Source of the DNA: CAVZBW01 sp963773635
GTDB taxonomy: Bacteria > Actinomycetota > Acidimicrobiia > Acidimicrobiales > RAAP-2
Assembly (NCBI GenBank): GCA_963773635.1
Contig: CAVZBW010000007.1
Span: 26,486-90,485 of the forward strand
Direction: 5' to 3'
DNA: 64,000 nucleotides
Shown here: in pieces, positions 15,379 to 23,893 of the stretch
Position numbering within the stretch: position 1 is the stretch's first letter
Layout of the letters: each line of letters starts with the position of its first letter
Program-made: the position numbers and the translations under genes
Notes under the pieces: generated by a model
Told to the model about the DNA's origin: nothing
Database searches by the model: none
The model's input: only the letters and a program-made list of their open reading frames with translations

Positions 15379-17090
15379 CGCTGCAAGGCCGCCCGGGCGG
15401 CGATCCGTCCCGCCTCGACGGCCTCGTTCATCTGTCCGAAATTCAGGAGACCCACGCGTGTCACGTCGGGCTCGATCACCGCGGCCAGCCGGGGCAGGTC
15501 CGAGAGCGGCCGGGCCGACGCCGCCAGGTCGATGCTGCGGATCAGCGTGTCCTGGATCGAAGGAAGCTGCTCGTCGGTACCGCCGATGAGCCGGCGGACG
15601 ACGGCCGGGGGCTGGACCGGTAGGAGTCCGTAGCCCCGGCGGGGGATGAACGCCCGCCGGAGGTCGACGCAGATCGCCTGCCCGTCGGCGTCGGCGACCA
15701 TGACGTCCGCCGGCAGGTTGTTGAGCAGCCCGCCGTCCACCAGGATGCGGTCCCCGTCCTTGACGGGGGGGAGGAGGCCCGGTATCGACATCGAGGCGCG
15801 CACCGCGCGCCACAGCGATCCGCGGCGATGCACGATCTCCTTGCCGGTGATCAGGTCGGCCGAAATGGAAAAGAATCCCTTGGGCAGCTCCTCGATCAGC
15901 GTGTCGCCCACGACGTCCGTCCTGAGCCGCTCGATGCGCTCGCCCTTGATGAGGGCGACCGCGGGGATGGTGTAGTCGGCGAGCGGGTTGCCGTGGGCAA
16001 AGAGGTGCTTTGCCTGCTCGAGGGCTTCCTCGGGCGACATGCCCATGGCGAATGCGGCAGACGCGATGGCGCCCGCGCTGGCGCCGCCGAAGCGGTCCAG
16101 CGTGACACCGGCCTTGACGAGCTCGCTGTAGACCCCGAAGTGCGCCAGACCCCGGGCCCCGCCGCCCGACATCACGAGGCCGAGGGAGCGCCCGGCCAGG
16201 CGACGGGCGAGGGGTGCCAGGTCGGCCGCCGTGGGCCGGGCGCCGACGTAGTGGTGGGACAACGGCTCCAGCGTGCTCCACCACTCCGTCGAAGTCTCCT
16301 GGTGGGTCACGACCAGGTCGCAGCGTTTGCCCGGGGCCGGGAGGTGCTCTCCTTCGGGCCCCTCCTGTCCGACGAGGAAGGCGAGCCGGTCTGCCTGGTC
16401 GAGCACGTAGTCCCGCCAGGCTGCGCTGGAGCCATGGTCGACGACCATGAGCACCCAGTCGTTGGCCGCTTCTGCTCGATCCACGAGCTCCCCGTAGGCC
16501 CGGCTGAGCTCCTCCCGGGTGGCCTGCTCGCGGTGGTCCCCCTCTTCGAGGGAGATCGTCTCCGCCCTGCCGTAGGGCCGGAGCGATTCCCCCAGGGCCC
16601 GCGCGATCCGGGGGGCCGAGATGCCGCGGCGGGTGGAGACGATGCCGATGATGCCGTTGCGCCGGATCTCCTGCGCGGGGCGGGACTGGCGGAGGAGCTG
16701 CGCGAGGACGCGCAGGACGTGCCTCTGGATGCCCCGATGCCGGTCCAAGAGCTCGGTGAACGAGGTGTCGGAGATGGCCCAGAGCTGGCTGTCGCGGACC
16801 GCCCGGACTCCGGCGGAGCGCGCCTCGCCGGCGATCACCCCGAATTCACCGATCCATTCCCCGGGCCCGACGTCGCGCAGGACGGCATCGTGCGCCTCGT
16901 CCACGGCCTCCAGGCGACCCGACACCACGATGAAAAACGCAGTGGCCTCGTCGCCGGTGTGGAACAGCCAGTCGCCGGCCGACACCTGATGGTCGGTCAT
17001 CAGCCCGGCCATTTCCTCCAGCTCCGACGCGTTGAGACTGGCAAAGAGCGCCGTGCGGCCGAGGGCCGTGAGCTTGCTCTGGTTCATCAT
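15357..17090 (-). CDS. Patatin-like phospholipase with N-terminal cyclic-nucleotide-binding domain
   Basis: A 577-residue protein. Residues about 10-130 form a CNB domain (LFASLNASELEEMAGL, GDWLFHTGDEATAFFIVVSG, then GEWIGEFGVIAGEARSAG). A middle region (about 145-300) resembles the linker of bacterial NTE-like proteins. The patatin domain follows with oxyanion GGGARG (309-314), nucleophile Ser338 in GASAG and Asp452 in VDGG: the complete Ser-Asp dyad of lipid acyl hydrolases. The likely role is cleavage of membrane phospholipid or lysophospholipid under CNB control. The phosphate-binding cassette is GEFGVIAGEARSAG, somewhat divergent, so binding of a cyclic nucleotide is uncertain. The ATG pair at 17085-17090 marks the start. 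It follows the RDD gene by 47 bases. Confidence 0.9.
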   Translation of the reverse strand: MMNQSKLTALGRTALFASLNASELEEMAGLMTDHQVSAGDWLFHTGDEATAFFIVVSGRLEAVDEAHDAVLRDVGPGEWIGEFGVIAGEARSAGVRAVRDSQLWAISDTSFTELLDRHRGIQRHVLRVLAQLLRQSRPAQEIRRNGIIGIVSTRRGISAPRIARALGESLRPYGRAETISLEEGDHREQATREELSRAYGELVDRAEAANDWVLMVVDHGSSAAWRDYVLDQADRLAFLVGQEGPEGEHLPAPGKRCDLVVTHQETSTEWWSTLEPLSHHYVGARPTAADLAPLARRLAGRSLGLVMSGGGARGLAHFGVYSELVKAGVTLDRFGGASAGAIASAAFAMGMSPEEALEQAKHLFAHGNPLADYTIPAVALIKGERIERLRTDVVGDTLIEELPKGFFSISADLITGKEIVHRRGSLWRAVRASMSIPGLLPPVKDGDRILVDGGLLNNLPADVMVADADGQAICVDLRRAFIPRRGYGLLPVQPPAVVRRLIGGTDEQLPSIQDTLIRSIDLAASARPLSDLPRLAAVIEPDVTRVGLLNFGQMNEAVEAGRIAARAALQRHPELVG

Positions 17091-17137
17091 CGCCCGGCTC
17101 CCCTCCAGATCGGCCGAACAATAGTGCAGAGGGGTCC

Positions 17138-18526
17138 TTACGCCAGCGGCCCGACCGGAGGTCCGTCCCCTCCGGGATGTGGCCGCTTGCGGCCGAGCCG
17201 CGAGGACCGCGGCGCCTCCAGGGCGCCGCGGTTGGAGAGCCATCGCGTGAGCGGCGCAGGCATCTCGGCGGGCCGATCGCCCCAGTCGTAGACCTCGCAG
17301 GTCCGGGCGGCGAGATCGTGGAGCGCCCGCCGATCGCGCCGCACGAGGGCCATCAACAGGCCGAGACCGAACAGGAGGAAGCTCACGGGAAACACGAGCA
17401 CGCGCACCAGCGCCTGGCGCTGGGTGATCGTCGAGCCCTCGCTCGACACGATGCGCAGGCCGCCGATGGCCTTGCCGACGGTGCGGCCCGTCAGGGCGAG
17501 CCCGGCCCAGAGGTAGACGAACCACCAGGCGAAGAGGGCAATCGTCCACCAGAGCCCGTTGTTCCGGACGACGTGGTATCCCGAGAGGAGCTCGACGATG
17601 TACGACACGATGGCGCTGCCGAGGGCAAAGCTCCCAAAGACGACGCCGGTGTCGATGGCGAACGCCGTCAGCCGGCTGGCGGGACCCGCGTAGCGGCCGC
17701 TGACGCCTCCGGGCCCCAGTGCTGCGGCCTCCGAGACGAGCTGCGGTGGTCCGGGCTGCGGCGGGTCCCCTCGGCGGAATCGGTCGAGGACCCTCATGAC
17801 CACGACGTCGAGGCCCACGACCTGGCGGCGGACCAGGTCGAGGAGGGACGTGAGGAGTCCGCCGGTGCTGCGGGTCACGACCGAGCCGAGCCGGATCCGG
17901 TCGACCACGGCGTTGATGTCGAGTCGATCGACCAGCTCGTCCACGTCGATACGCGCGATGAGCGCGTTGACGTCGACCCGCCGGAGCAGGGCGTCCGGAT
18001 CGATCTGCTCGAGCAGGGCGTTGAGGTCTATCCCCCGGAGGACCTCTTCGATCCCGACCCGGGCCACCAGTCGACCGACGTCCACCCGGTCGAGCAGCCC
18101 GTCGGCGTTGACCCGGTCGAGCAGGCGGTCCACGTCCACCCGATCGAGCAGGCGGTCCACGTCCACCCGGTCGAGCAGGCGGTCCACGTCCACCCGGTCG
18201 AGCAGCCGGTCCACCTCGATCCGATCGAGCAGATGGTCGACGTCCACCCGGTCGAGCAGATCGTCGGGATTCACCTTCGAGATCAGCTCGTCGACGTCGA
18301 CCCGTTGCATGACCTCGTCGATGTCGACCCGGCTCAAGGCCTCGTTGAGGTCCACCGCGTCCACCAGGACCGGCATCACGGCGTCGGCGACGGAGGTGAC
18401 GGGCTGCACAAACGCTCGACGCAGCAGGTTGGGACGGGCCGGAGAGTGCCCGTCGTGGTTGCGGTTGTCCTCCACGCCCCCCCGAGCGGCGCGGTCCTCC
18501 GCAGAGGGCCGACCCGAATCGCTCAT
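17138..18526 (-). CDS. RDD-family membrane protein with 17 tandem nine-residue repeats
   Basis: A 462-residue protein. Residues 58-210 are 17 successive nonapeptides of the form [VI]-D-[VI]-[DN]-x-[LV]-[LIV]-x-R, for instance VDVDRLLDR repeated without change. The C-terminal half is an RDD domain (about 285-430): RLTAFAIDTGVVFGSF, several hydrophobic helices and LTGRTVGKAIGGLRIV. RDD proteins are poorly understood membrane proteins, some tied to cation/proton exchange. The repeat must form a regular amphipathic array with Asp and Arg on fixed faces, presumably cytosolic. ATG 18526 is chosen. The gene lies upstream of the CNB-patatin gene on the same strand and is likely co-transcribed. Confidence 0.85.
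   Translation of the reverse strand: MSDSGRPSAEDRAARGGVEDNRNHDGHSPARPNLLRRAFVQPVTSVADAVMPVLVDAVDLNEALSRVDIDEVMQRVDVDELISKVNPDDLLDRVDVDHLLDRIEVDRLLDRVDVDRLLDRVDVDRLLDRVDVDRLLDRVNADGLLDRVDVGRLVARVGIEEVLRGIDLNALLEQIDPDALLRRVDVNALIARIDVDELVDRLDINAVVDRIRLGSVVTRSTGGLLTSLLDLVRRQVVGLDVVVMRVLDRFRRGDPPQPGPPQLVSEAAALGPGGVSGRYAGPASRLTAFAIDTGVVFGSFALGSAIVSYIVELLSGYHVVRNNGLWWTIALFAWWFVYLWAGLALTGRTVGKAIGGLRIVSSEGSTITQRQALVRVLVFPVSFLLFGLGLLMALVRRDRRALHDLAARTCEVYDWGDRPAEMPAPLTRWLSNRGALEAPRSSRLGRKRPHPGGDGPPVGPLA
17897..18355 (-). repeat. 27-bp tandem repeat array inside the RDD gene
   Basis: Seventeen 27-base units encode the nonapeptides. The central copies (about 18120-18215) are nearly identical, with GGTCCACGTCCACCCGGTCG recurring on the plus strand; outer copies have diverged. 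The gradient suggests recent amplification from the middle. Such arrays can change copy number by slippage or unequal crossover. Confidence 0.85.
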
Positions 18527-18620
18527 TGTCGCCAGGCTACTACCGCGTGTCCGCCCCGAGAGGAAGCCCAACACCCGTGGGCGAGGCGATGGGCTGCCCG
18601 GCGGGACTCCGGCCGGCGGG

Positions 18621-18652
18621 GCCCCGGTCGGTGGGGGCCCCGGTCGGTGGGG
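18621..18652. repeat. Perfect 16-bp tandem duplication
   Basis: GCCCCGGTCGGTGGGG occurs twice without a gap, ending at the base before the permease stop codon. It lies between the ABC permease and the RDD gene and may fold as a GC-rich structure at the transcript end. Confidence 0.7.
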
Positions 18653-19495
18653 CTAAGCCGCCCGACGGTACCGGAGGACGGCGAGCGGCGCGAAGACGAT
18701 GAGGATCCCGACCGACCATGCCAGTGCGAGCCAGACGTTGGTCGTCGACCAGAGTCCCGATGTCGTGTCGCCGAGCATGAGCTGGCGGCTGGCGTCCACC
18801 ACCTGGCTCACGGGCTGGTTGGCAGCGAACGCCTGCAGCCATCCCGGCATGGACGTCACCGGCACGAAGGCCGAGGACGCGAAGGTCAGCGGAAACAGGA
18901 TCGGAAACGCGGCCAGCTGAGCCGTCTCGCTGTTGGAGGCCGAGAGCCCGACGATGGCGAAGGCCCAGCTGAGCGCATAGGCGAAGAAGAGCACCAACAG
19001 AAGGCCGGCCACAAACTCTACGAAGTTGGTCTGGACTCGGAAGCCGACCGCGTAGCCCACCACCGTGATGAGGAGCAGCACGCCGACGTTGCGGACCGCG
19101 TCTGCGCTGGTCCTGCCCGCGAGCACGGCGGAGCGAGCCATGGGCAGCGCCCGGAACCGCTCGATCAGGCCCTTGTGCAGATCCTCGGCCAGGCCGACGC
19201 TCGTGCTCACCGAGCCGAACATCACCGTCTGCACGTAGACGCCCGCGATCAGGTAGTTGACGTACGTCGTCCCGGGGACGTGGATGGCCCCACCGAACAC
19301 GTAGCGAAACAGCAGCACGAACATGATCGGCTGCACGCTCGAGAAGAAGATCGCGTCCGGGATGCGCGTGTAGTTGATGAGGTTGCGCCACGTCATCGTG
19401 ACGGCGTCGGCGAGGGCCCACCGCAGGCGATGGCTCGAGTCGATCCCTTCGACCGACGCGTCGGGTGAGGGGGTGGCGGCGTCGATCGTCGTCAT
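18653..19495 (-). CDS. ABC-2 type exporter permease (DrrB-like)
   Basis: A 280-residue integral membrane protein with six hydrophobic segments and the ABC-2 layout. RFRALPMARSAVLAGRT near residue 110 matches the conserved cytoplasmic loop of daunorubicin-type permeases, and FPLTFASSAFVPVTSMPGWLQ is the family motif before the last helices. It pairs with the ATPase encoded just upstream; the two genes overlap in ATGA, so they are translated together and form a 2+2 exporter. The exported compound is not known; drugs, lipids or polyketides are typical. The stop lies at the 16-bp tandem repeat. Confidence 0.9.
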   Translation of the reverse strand: MTTIDAATPSPDASVEGIDSSHRLRWALADAVTMTWRNLINYTRIPDAIFFSSVQPIMFVLLFRYVFGGAIHVPGTTYVNYLIAGVYVQTVMFGSVSTSVGLAEDLHKGLIERFRALPMARSAVLAGRTSADAVRNVGVLLLITVVGYAVGFRVQTNFVEFVAGLLLVLFFAYALSWAFAIVGLSASNSETAQLAAFPILFPLTFASSAFVPVTSMPGWLQAFAANQPVSQVVDASRQLMLGDTTSGLWSTTNVWLALAWSVGILIVFAPLAVLRYRRAA

Positions 19496-20538
19496 TGGCC
19501 GCTGCCGCCGGGCGTGCTACTCGCGAGCTCCCGCTCTTCCGGCTCCGCCTTGTCGACCTGCTCTGCACGGTGTCCGGTCAGGCTGAGGAATACGTCGTCC
19601 AAACTGGGTTCGCGCAGCGTGAGTCCGGTCACCGGGATGTCCCGCTGGTCGAGCGTCCGCAGCACCTCCGCGGCCACCTTCGGACCGTCCTCGACCGTGA
19701 GCTCGAGGGCGTCGTCGTCGATGGTCGGCGCCTTGTCCGTGAGCCCGCGCAGGAGGTCGGAGGCCGCCAGGGCGGACTCGGGGCTGGCCAGGGTGACCGA
19801 GATCACGGTGGTGCCCAGGTCGGCCTTGAGCTCCGCCGGCGTGCCCTCCGCGATGACCCGGCCGTGGTCGATCACCACCACCCGATCGGCCAGGCGGTCT
19901 GCCTCCTCGAGGTACTGGGTGGTGAGCAGCACCGTCGTGCCTTGCCGGACGAGCTCCTCGATCACCTGCCACAGACCCTGCCGGCTCTGGGGGTCGAGCC
20001 CGGTGGTCGGCTCGTCGAGGAAGAGGACGGGGGGCCTCCCCACCAGGGCCGCCGCGAGATCGAGGCGTCGGCGCATGCCGCCCGAGTAGGTCTTGAGTGG
20101 CCGGTTCGCCGCATCCGCCAGGCCAAACTGCTCGAGCAGCTCGTCGGCGCGCGACGAGGTCGACTTCTTGGGCATGTGGCTGAGGCGACCCACCATGCGC
20201 AGGTTCTCCCGGCCGGTCAGATTCTCGTCGACGGTGGCATACTGCCCGGCCAGCCCGATCAGGCGCCGCACCGCGCCCGCCTTGCGGACCACGTCGTGCC
20301 CGAGGACCTCGGCGACGCCCGACTCCGGCTCGATGATGGTCGAGAGGATCCTCACCGCAGTCGTCTTGCCGGCCCCGTTGGGTCCGAGCAGGCCGAGCAC
20401 GGTGCCCGCCTTGACCTCGAGAGAGACGCCGTCGAGGGCCCGCACCTCGCGCTTGCCGCGGAAGACCTTGACCAGGTCGTGTGCCGAGACCGCGATGTCG
20501 ACGGACCTCCCAGCGCCGCTGTCTGGTAAGAGAGCCAC
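19492..20538 (-). CDS. ABC transporter ATP-binding protein (DrrA-like)
   Basis: A 348-residue ATPase. Walker A is GPNGAGKTT (about 52-60), the signature YSGGMRRRLDLA (about 150), and Walker B VLFLDEPTTGLDP (about 172), followed by a switch His region. The extra C-terminal domain (about 240-330) is the DrrA-type extension that contacts the permease. The start is GTG 20538, just beyond the inverted repeat at 20548-20564. The divergent MarR gene begins 33 bases away, so the exporter is probably repressed by that regulator through the shared site. Confidence 0.92.
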   Translation of the reverse strand: MALLPDSGAGRSVDIAVSAHDLVKVFRGKREVRALDGVSLEVKAGTVLGLLGPNGAGKTTAVRILSTIIEPESGVAEVLGHDVVRKAGAVRRLIGLAGQYATVDENLTGRENLRMVGRLSHMPKKSTSSRADELLEQFGLADAANRPLKTYSGGMRRRLDLAAALVGRPPVLFLDEPTTGLDPQSRQGLWQVIEELVRQGTTVLLTTQYLEEADRLADRVVVIDHGRVIAEGTPAELKADLGTTVISVTLASPESALAASDLLRGLTDKAPTIDDDALELTVEDGPKVAAEVLRTLDQRDIPVTGLTLREPSLDDVFLSLTGHRAEQVDKAEPEERELASSTPGGSGQ

Positions 20539-20547
20539 CGAATAAGA

Positions 20548-20564
20548 AACTTAGTGATAAAGTT
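20548..20564. promoter_or_regulatory. MarR-type operator in the divergent 32-bp gap
   Basis: AACTTAGTGATAAAGTT is an imperfect palindrome (AACTT/AAGTT arms), part of a wider dyad with flanking AGAAA/TTTCT. It is an AT-rich island in very GC-rich DNA and fills the space between the exporter GTG (20538) and the regulator GTG (20571), where one bound dimer would control both. Confidence 0.55.
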
Positions 20565-20570
20565 TTCTTG

Positions 20571-21107
20571 GTGTCAAGGCGATGGAGGAACCGCGTCGAG
20601 CTCTTGGCCCAGCTGGCTTTGGACCTGCGTGAGTACCTCAACGCCGTGGATCTCTACGACGATGCCGTCGCCGAGCGGATGGGTCTCAGCCGCACGGACC
20701 TCCGCTGCGTCGACACGCTGGAGCGCCGGGGGACCTTGACCGCCGGCGCGCTCGCCGAGGCCAGCGGGTTGACGACCGGAGCCGTCACCTTCCTGCTCGA
20801 TCGGCTCGAGCGGGCGGGGGTGATCCACCGGGTCCGGGACACCGAGGACCGGCGTAGGGTGCTGGTCGAGCTCGTGCCGGACGCCGCGCTACGCGCCTAT
20901 AGCCTCCACAAGCCGATGATCGCCGACATGCGGGAGCTGGCCCGGCACTACCGGATGGACGAGCTGTCGACCATCCGGGACTTCCTGTGCCAGGCGCGCG
21001 GCGTCTACGAGCAGCACGCTCCCCTCCTGCGCGCCGCGGCCCCGGAATCCCAGGGTGCCCCCGCTGACGTGCGCGCGCCGTCGCCGACGAGATCGTCAGG
21101 TGGCTGA
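20571..21107 (+). CDS. MarR-family transcriptional regulator
   Basis: A 178-residue winged-helix protein. The DNA-binding part is LTAGALAEASGLTTGAVTFLLDRLERAGVI, then the wing RDTEDRRRVLVELV, which is the DxRxxR motif of the family. GLSRTDLRCVDTLERRG precedes it. A longer C-terminal helix region with an Ala-Pro-rich tail follows. GTG at 20571 is preferred because the reading upstream crosses the operator; TTG at 20568 is possible. It diverges from the ABC exporter, and a ligand exported by that pump would be the expected inducer, which is inference. The tail overlaps the end of the convergent esterase gene by 12 bases. Confidence 0.9.
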   Translation: MSRRWRNRVELLAQLALDLREYLNAVDLYDDAVAERMGLSRTDLRCVDTLERRGTLTAGALAEASGLTTGAVTFLLDRLERAGVIHRVRDTEDRRRVLVELVPDAALRAYSLHKPMIADMRELARHYRMDELSTIRDFLCQARGVYEQHAPLLRAAAPESQGAPADVRAPSPTRSSGG

Positions 21108-22046
21108 GCGGCCGTAGGCCCGCTGCAGGGTCGAGGCCACCAGCTCGTGGTACTCCCTTGCCGCCTCGGGGATGAGCTTGCTCAGGCCCTGGGAGCCGTG
21201 GATCTGGCCCTCCCATCTCCGCAGGACGGTGGGCACGCCGGCGGCCTCGAGCTTCGTGCCGTAGGCCTCTCCCTCGTCTCGCAGGGGGTCGTACTCGGCC
21301 GTCATGACCAGCGCCGGGGGGAGACCTTCGAGGTCGGCGAAGATCGGCGAGGCATAGGGCAGTGTCGCCTCGCGCTCGTCGGTCAGGTAGAAGCCGCGGT
21401 ACTGACGCATGGAGTCGGCGGTCAGGACGTAACCGGTCCCGTTCTCCTCCACGGAGGGATGGCTCATCGTGAGGTCCGTGACCGGGATGGAGAGCACCTG
21501 GCATACGAGGTGCGGCCCGCCTCGGTCGCGAGCCATCAGCGCCACGACGGCCGCCAGGTTGCCGCCCGCGCTGGCGCCGCCCACCGAGGTCCGCGCCGGG
21601 TCGATCCCGAGTCGATCGGCATGGTCGACCACCCAGCGGAGGGCGGCGTAGCAGTCCTCGGGCGCGGTCGGGTAGGGATGCTCCGGCGCGAGGCGGTAGT
21701 CGACCGAGGCCACGACGCAGTGCGCCGATTGCGCGGTCGTCCGGCACTCGCCCTCGAACTGATCGAGGGTGCCCAGCCAGAAGCCGCCGCCGTGGAAGTA
21801 GACGTGGACCGGGAAGGGTGGCTCACCCTCCGGGGTGTAGACGCGTACCGTGATCTCGCCCCCGTGGGCGGGAACGCGATGGTCCACGACCGAGGCCATC
21901 TCGGGACCGGGATCCGAGAGGGCGCTGAACATGAGGTCCATCGCGGCGTGCGCCCGCTGCCGCAGCTCGTCGACGCCGAGCCCTTGGGCGGGTGCACCCT
22001 GGGCCGCTCCGTCGACGAGGGGTTGCAGGCGCGGATCGAGCGGCAT
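21096..22046 (-). CDS. Alpha/beta hydrolase, hormone-sensitive-lipase family esterase
   Basis: A 316-residue esterase. The oxyanion motif HGGGFW is at about residue 91, the nucleophile Ser lies in GGASAGGN (about 161), the acid Asp in EYDPLRDEG (about 258) and the His in GQIHGS (about 288). The order and spacing are those of HSL/bHSL lipases (family IV), which cleave short-chain esters. No signal peptide is seen. It follows glucokinase by two bases and is probably translated from the same mRNA. The start ATG 22046 precedes DPRLQPLVDG, the usual opening of this family. Confidence 0.92.
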   Translation of the reverse strand: MPLDPRLQPLVDGAAQGAPAQGLGVDELRQRAHAAMDLMFSALSDPGPEMASVVDHRVPAHGGEITVRVYTPEGEPPFPVHVYFHGGGFWLGTLDQFEGECRTTAQSAHCVVASVDYRLAPEHPYPTAPEDCYAALRWVVDHADRLGIDPARTSVGGASAGGNLAAVVALMARDRGGPHLVCQVLSIPVTDLTMSHPSVEENGTGYVLTADSMRQYRGFYLTDEREATLPYASPIFADLEGLPPALVMTAEYDPLRDEGEAYGTKLEAAGVPTVLRRWEGQIHGSQGLSKLIPEAAREYHELVASTLQRAYGRSAT

Positions 22047-22048
22047 GG

Positions 22049-23146
22049 TCAACCTTTCCCTGGCGGGTCGTCCGAGGGGGGATCGTCGGAGACCCCCCAT
22101 GCGGAACCGGGCCCCGAGGCCCCGGTTCTCGTCGCCTCGCGAGCGTACCGGGCGGCCCCGAGCAGTGCCGTGTGCTCGTTGAGCACGACGTGGACGGGGA
22201 TGCGTCGCATCATCTGGCTCATGCGGCCCTTGGCGGTGAACGCCCGCAGGAACGTGCCGTCCCGGAGCTTCGGCAGGATGTGGGGGGCAATCCCGCCGCC
22301 GACGAAGACACCGCCGGTGGCCAGGTACTTGAGGGCGAGGTTGCCCGCCTCGGCCCCGTAGGCGGAGACCATGAGGTCCAGGGCCTGGACGCATATGGGA
22401 TCGCTTCCCTCGATGGCCGAGCGGGAGATCACCGTGCCGGGATCGCCGGCGGCGATCCGAGACCCGAGCCACGACGGTTCCGGGGCTGTCGCCCGGGCAC
22501 GCAGGAACCGGTACACGTTGTGGAGGCCGAGCCCCGAGCAGACGCGCTCGCAGCTCACGTGCGCGTCCTGGGCGGCCAACCAGCGACAGAGCTCGAACTC
22601 GACCGCCGTCCGGGGGGCGAAGTCTCCGTGCCCGCCCTCCGAGGGCACCACGACATAGCGGCGGCCATCCCAGATCAGGCCGGCCTCACCGAGCCCGGTT
22701 CCGGCCGAGATGACGGCCTGCGACCCATGAGGGCTCGGCTCGCCGACGGCCAGCGTCTCGAGGTCCTGCGGCTCGAGCAGGACGAGGCCGTGAGCGTGCG
22801 CGGTCAGGTCGTTGATCAGGTCGACGGTCGGCAGGCGGAGCGTCTCCGCCACCCGATCGGCCACGACCCGCCAGGGCAGGTTCGGGGCCTCCACCCGCCC
22901 CTCGTGTACCGGCCCCGCCACGCCGAAGCAGGCCCGCACGATCCTCGCCGGGTGGGCGGCCAGGAAGACCTCGATCATCTCCTCCAGGCTGCCCTGCTCC
23001 CTGCTGGCATAGGACTCGAAGGCCGCGGGAACGCGAGGGTCGTCGGCAAAGAGCGCGATCCGTGTGTGGGTGGCACCGACGTCGCCCGCCAGGATCGCGA
23101 GCGCACGGTGCTGCGTCGGCAGGAGTGGAGGGGGCATCGTCACCAT
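22049..23146 (-). CDS. glk: Glucokinase, Glk family
   Basis: A 365-residue sugar kinase of the bacterial glucokinase family (hexokinase fold, not ROK). The phosphate-1 loop reads GDVGATHTRIALF (about 20-32), the middle motif GTGLGEAGLIW, and EGGHGDFAPRT matches the EGGHxDFAP signature around the sugar site. The catalytic Asp lies in LINDLTAHAHGL. The reaction is ATP-dependent phosphorylation of glucose to glucose 6-phosphate. The Pro- and Asp-rich tail after about residue 335 is extra. ATG 23146 is used, with ATG 23137 as the alternative. It heads a two-gene unit with the esterase. Confidence 0.9.
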   Translation of the reverse strand: MVTMPPPLLPTQHRALAILAGDVGATHTRIALFADDPRVPAAFESYASREQGSLEEMIEVFLAAHPARIVRACFGVAGPVHEGRVEAPNLPWRVVADRVAETLRLPTVDLINDLTAHAHGLVLLEPQDLETLAVGEPSPHGSQAVISAGTGLGEAGLIWDGRRYVVVPSEGGHGDFAPRTAVEFELCRWLAAQDAHVSCERVCSGLGLHNVYRFLRARATAPEPSWLGSRIAAGDPGTVISRSAIEGSDPICVQALDLMVSAYGAEAGNLALKYLATGGVFVGGGIAPHILPKLRDGTFLRAFTAKGRMSQMMRRIPVHVVLNEHTALLGAARYAREATRTGASGPGSAWGVSDDPPSDDPPGKG

Positions 23147-23296
23147 GGCCTTGGGGCGCCGCCGGCGAGCACGGGCGAGGCCCCGGCGTTCGCCGAGTCG
23201 GTACCTTATTGTCGGCTTCGGGGATCGTCCATGGTCCGCATCGCCGGCCGGGTGGTGGCAAGGGATCTCGCCACTCCGGACCGGTAGGCTGTGGGT

Positions 23297-23879
23297 ATGC
23301 CGTCGATCACCCCGGACCGAGCCCAACCAGGCGAGGAGCACCCCCGCTGGCGAGGCATCAACCACCTGGCGCTCGTCACCACCGACATGGATGCGACGGT
23401 GCGCTTCTATCACGGGGTCCTCGGCGCGCGAATTGGTCGCGCACCTGGGCAATGCGTCGTTCCGGCACTACTTCTTCGAGTTCGGCCCGGAGAACACGGT
23501 GGCGTTCTTCGAGTACCGCGACATCGAACTGGAGCCGTTCGCCAAGCCGGCGGGCATCCCGGACCGCCGCGCCGTCCAATTCGACCACCTCTCCTTCAAC
23601 CTGCCCGACGAGCAGGCGCTGCACTCGTTGCAGTCCCGCCTCAAGGCGGCCGATTGTGAGGTCACCGACGTGGTGGACCATGGGTTTATCCGCTCCATCT
23701 ACTTCACGGACCCGAACGGCATCGCTCTCGAGGCGTCCTGCTGGGTGGTGGACGCGACGGGAAGGCCGGCGGACTACTCCGACGAGTCGCTGTTTAGCGA
23801 CCCCGACCCCGTGCCCGCGGTAACCGAGCTGCGCAGCGAGGGATCGCTCCGGTCGACCCCGTCGACGCGACTCGTCTGA
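23297..23879 (+). pseudogene. VOC-family (glyoxalase/dioxygenase-like) gene with a frameshift
   Basis: A single VOC domain is split across two frames. It starts at ATG 23297 (MPSITPDRAQPG, then INHLALVTTDMDATVRFYHGVLG) and continues in the other frame as LVAHLGNASFRHYFFEFGPENT through QFDHLSFNLPDE and FTDPNGIALEASC. The shift lies in 23421-23434, in TCGGCGCGCGAATTGG, where one extra base explains it. The first His (INHLAL) and second His (FDHLSF) metal positions survive. TAGGCT ends six bases before the ATG, a leaderless promoter. This is either a fresh mutation or a base-calling error. Confidence 0.75.
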
Positions 23880-23893
23880 ACCTCTATGGCGGG

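Noticed and set aside
17177..19468. A long plus-strand open frame opposite the RDD and ABC genes
   Set aside because: It mirrors the nonapeptide repeat in antisense (HVHPVEQAV-type) and contains no domain; the minus-strand genes are certain.
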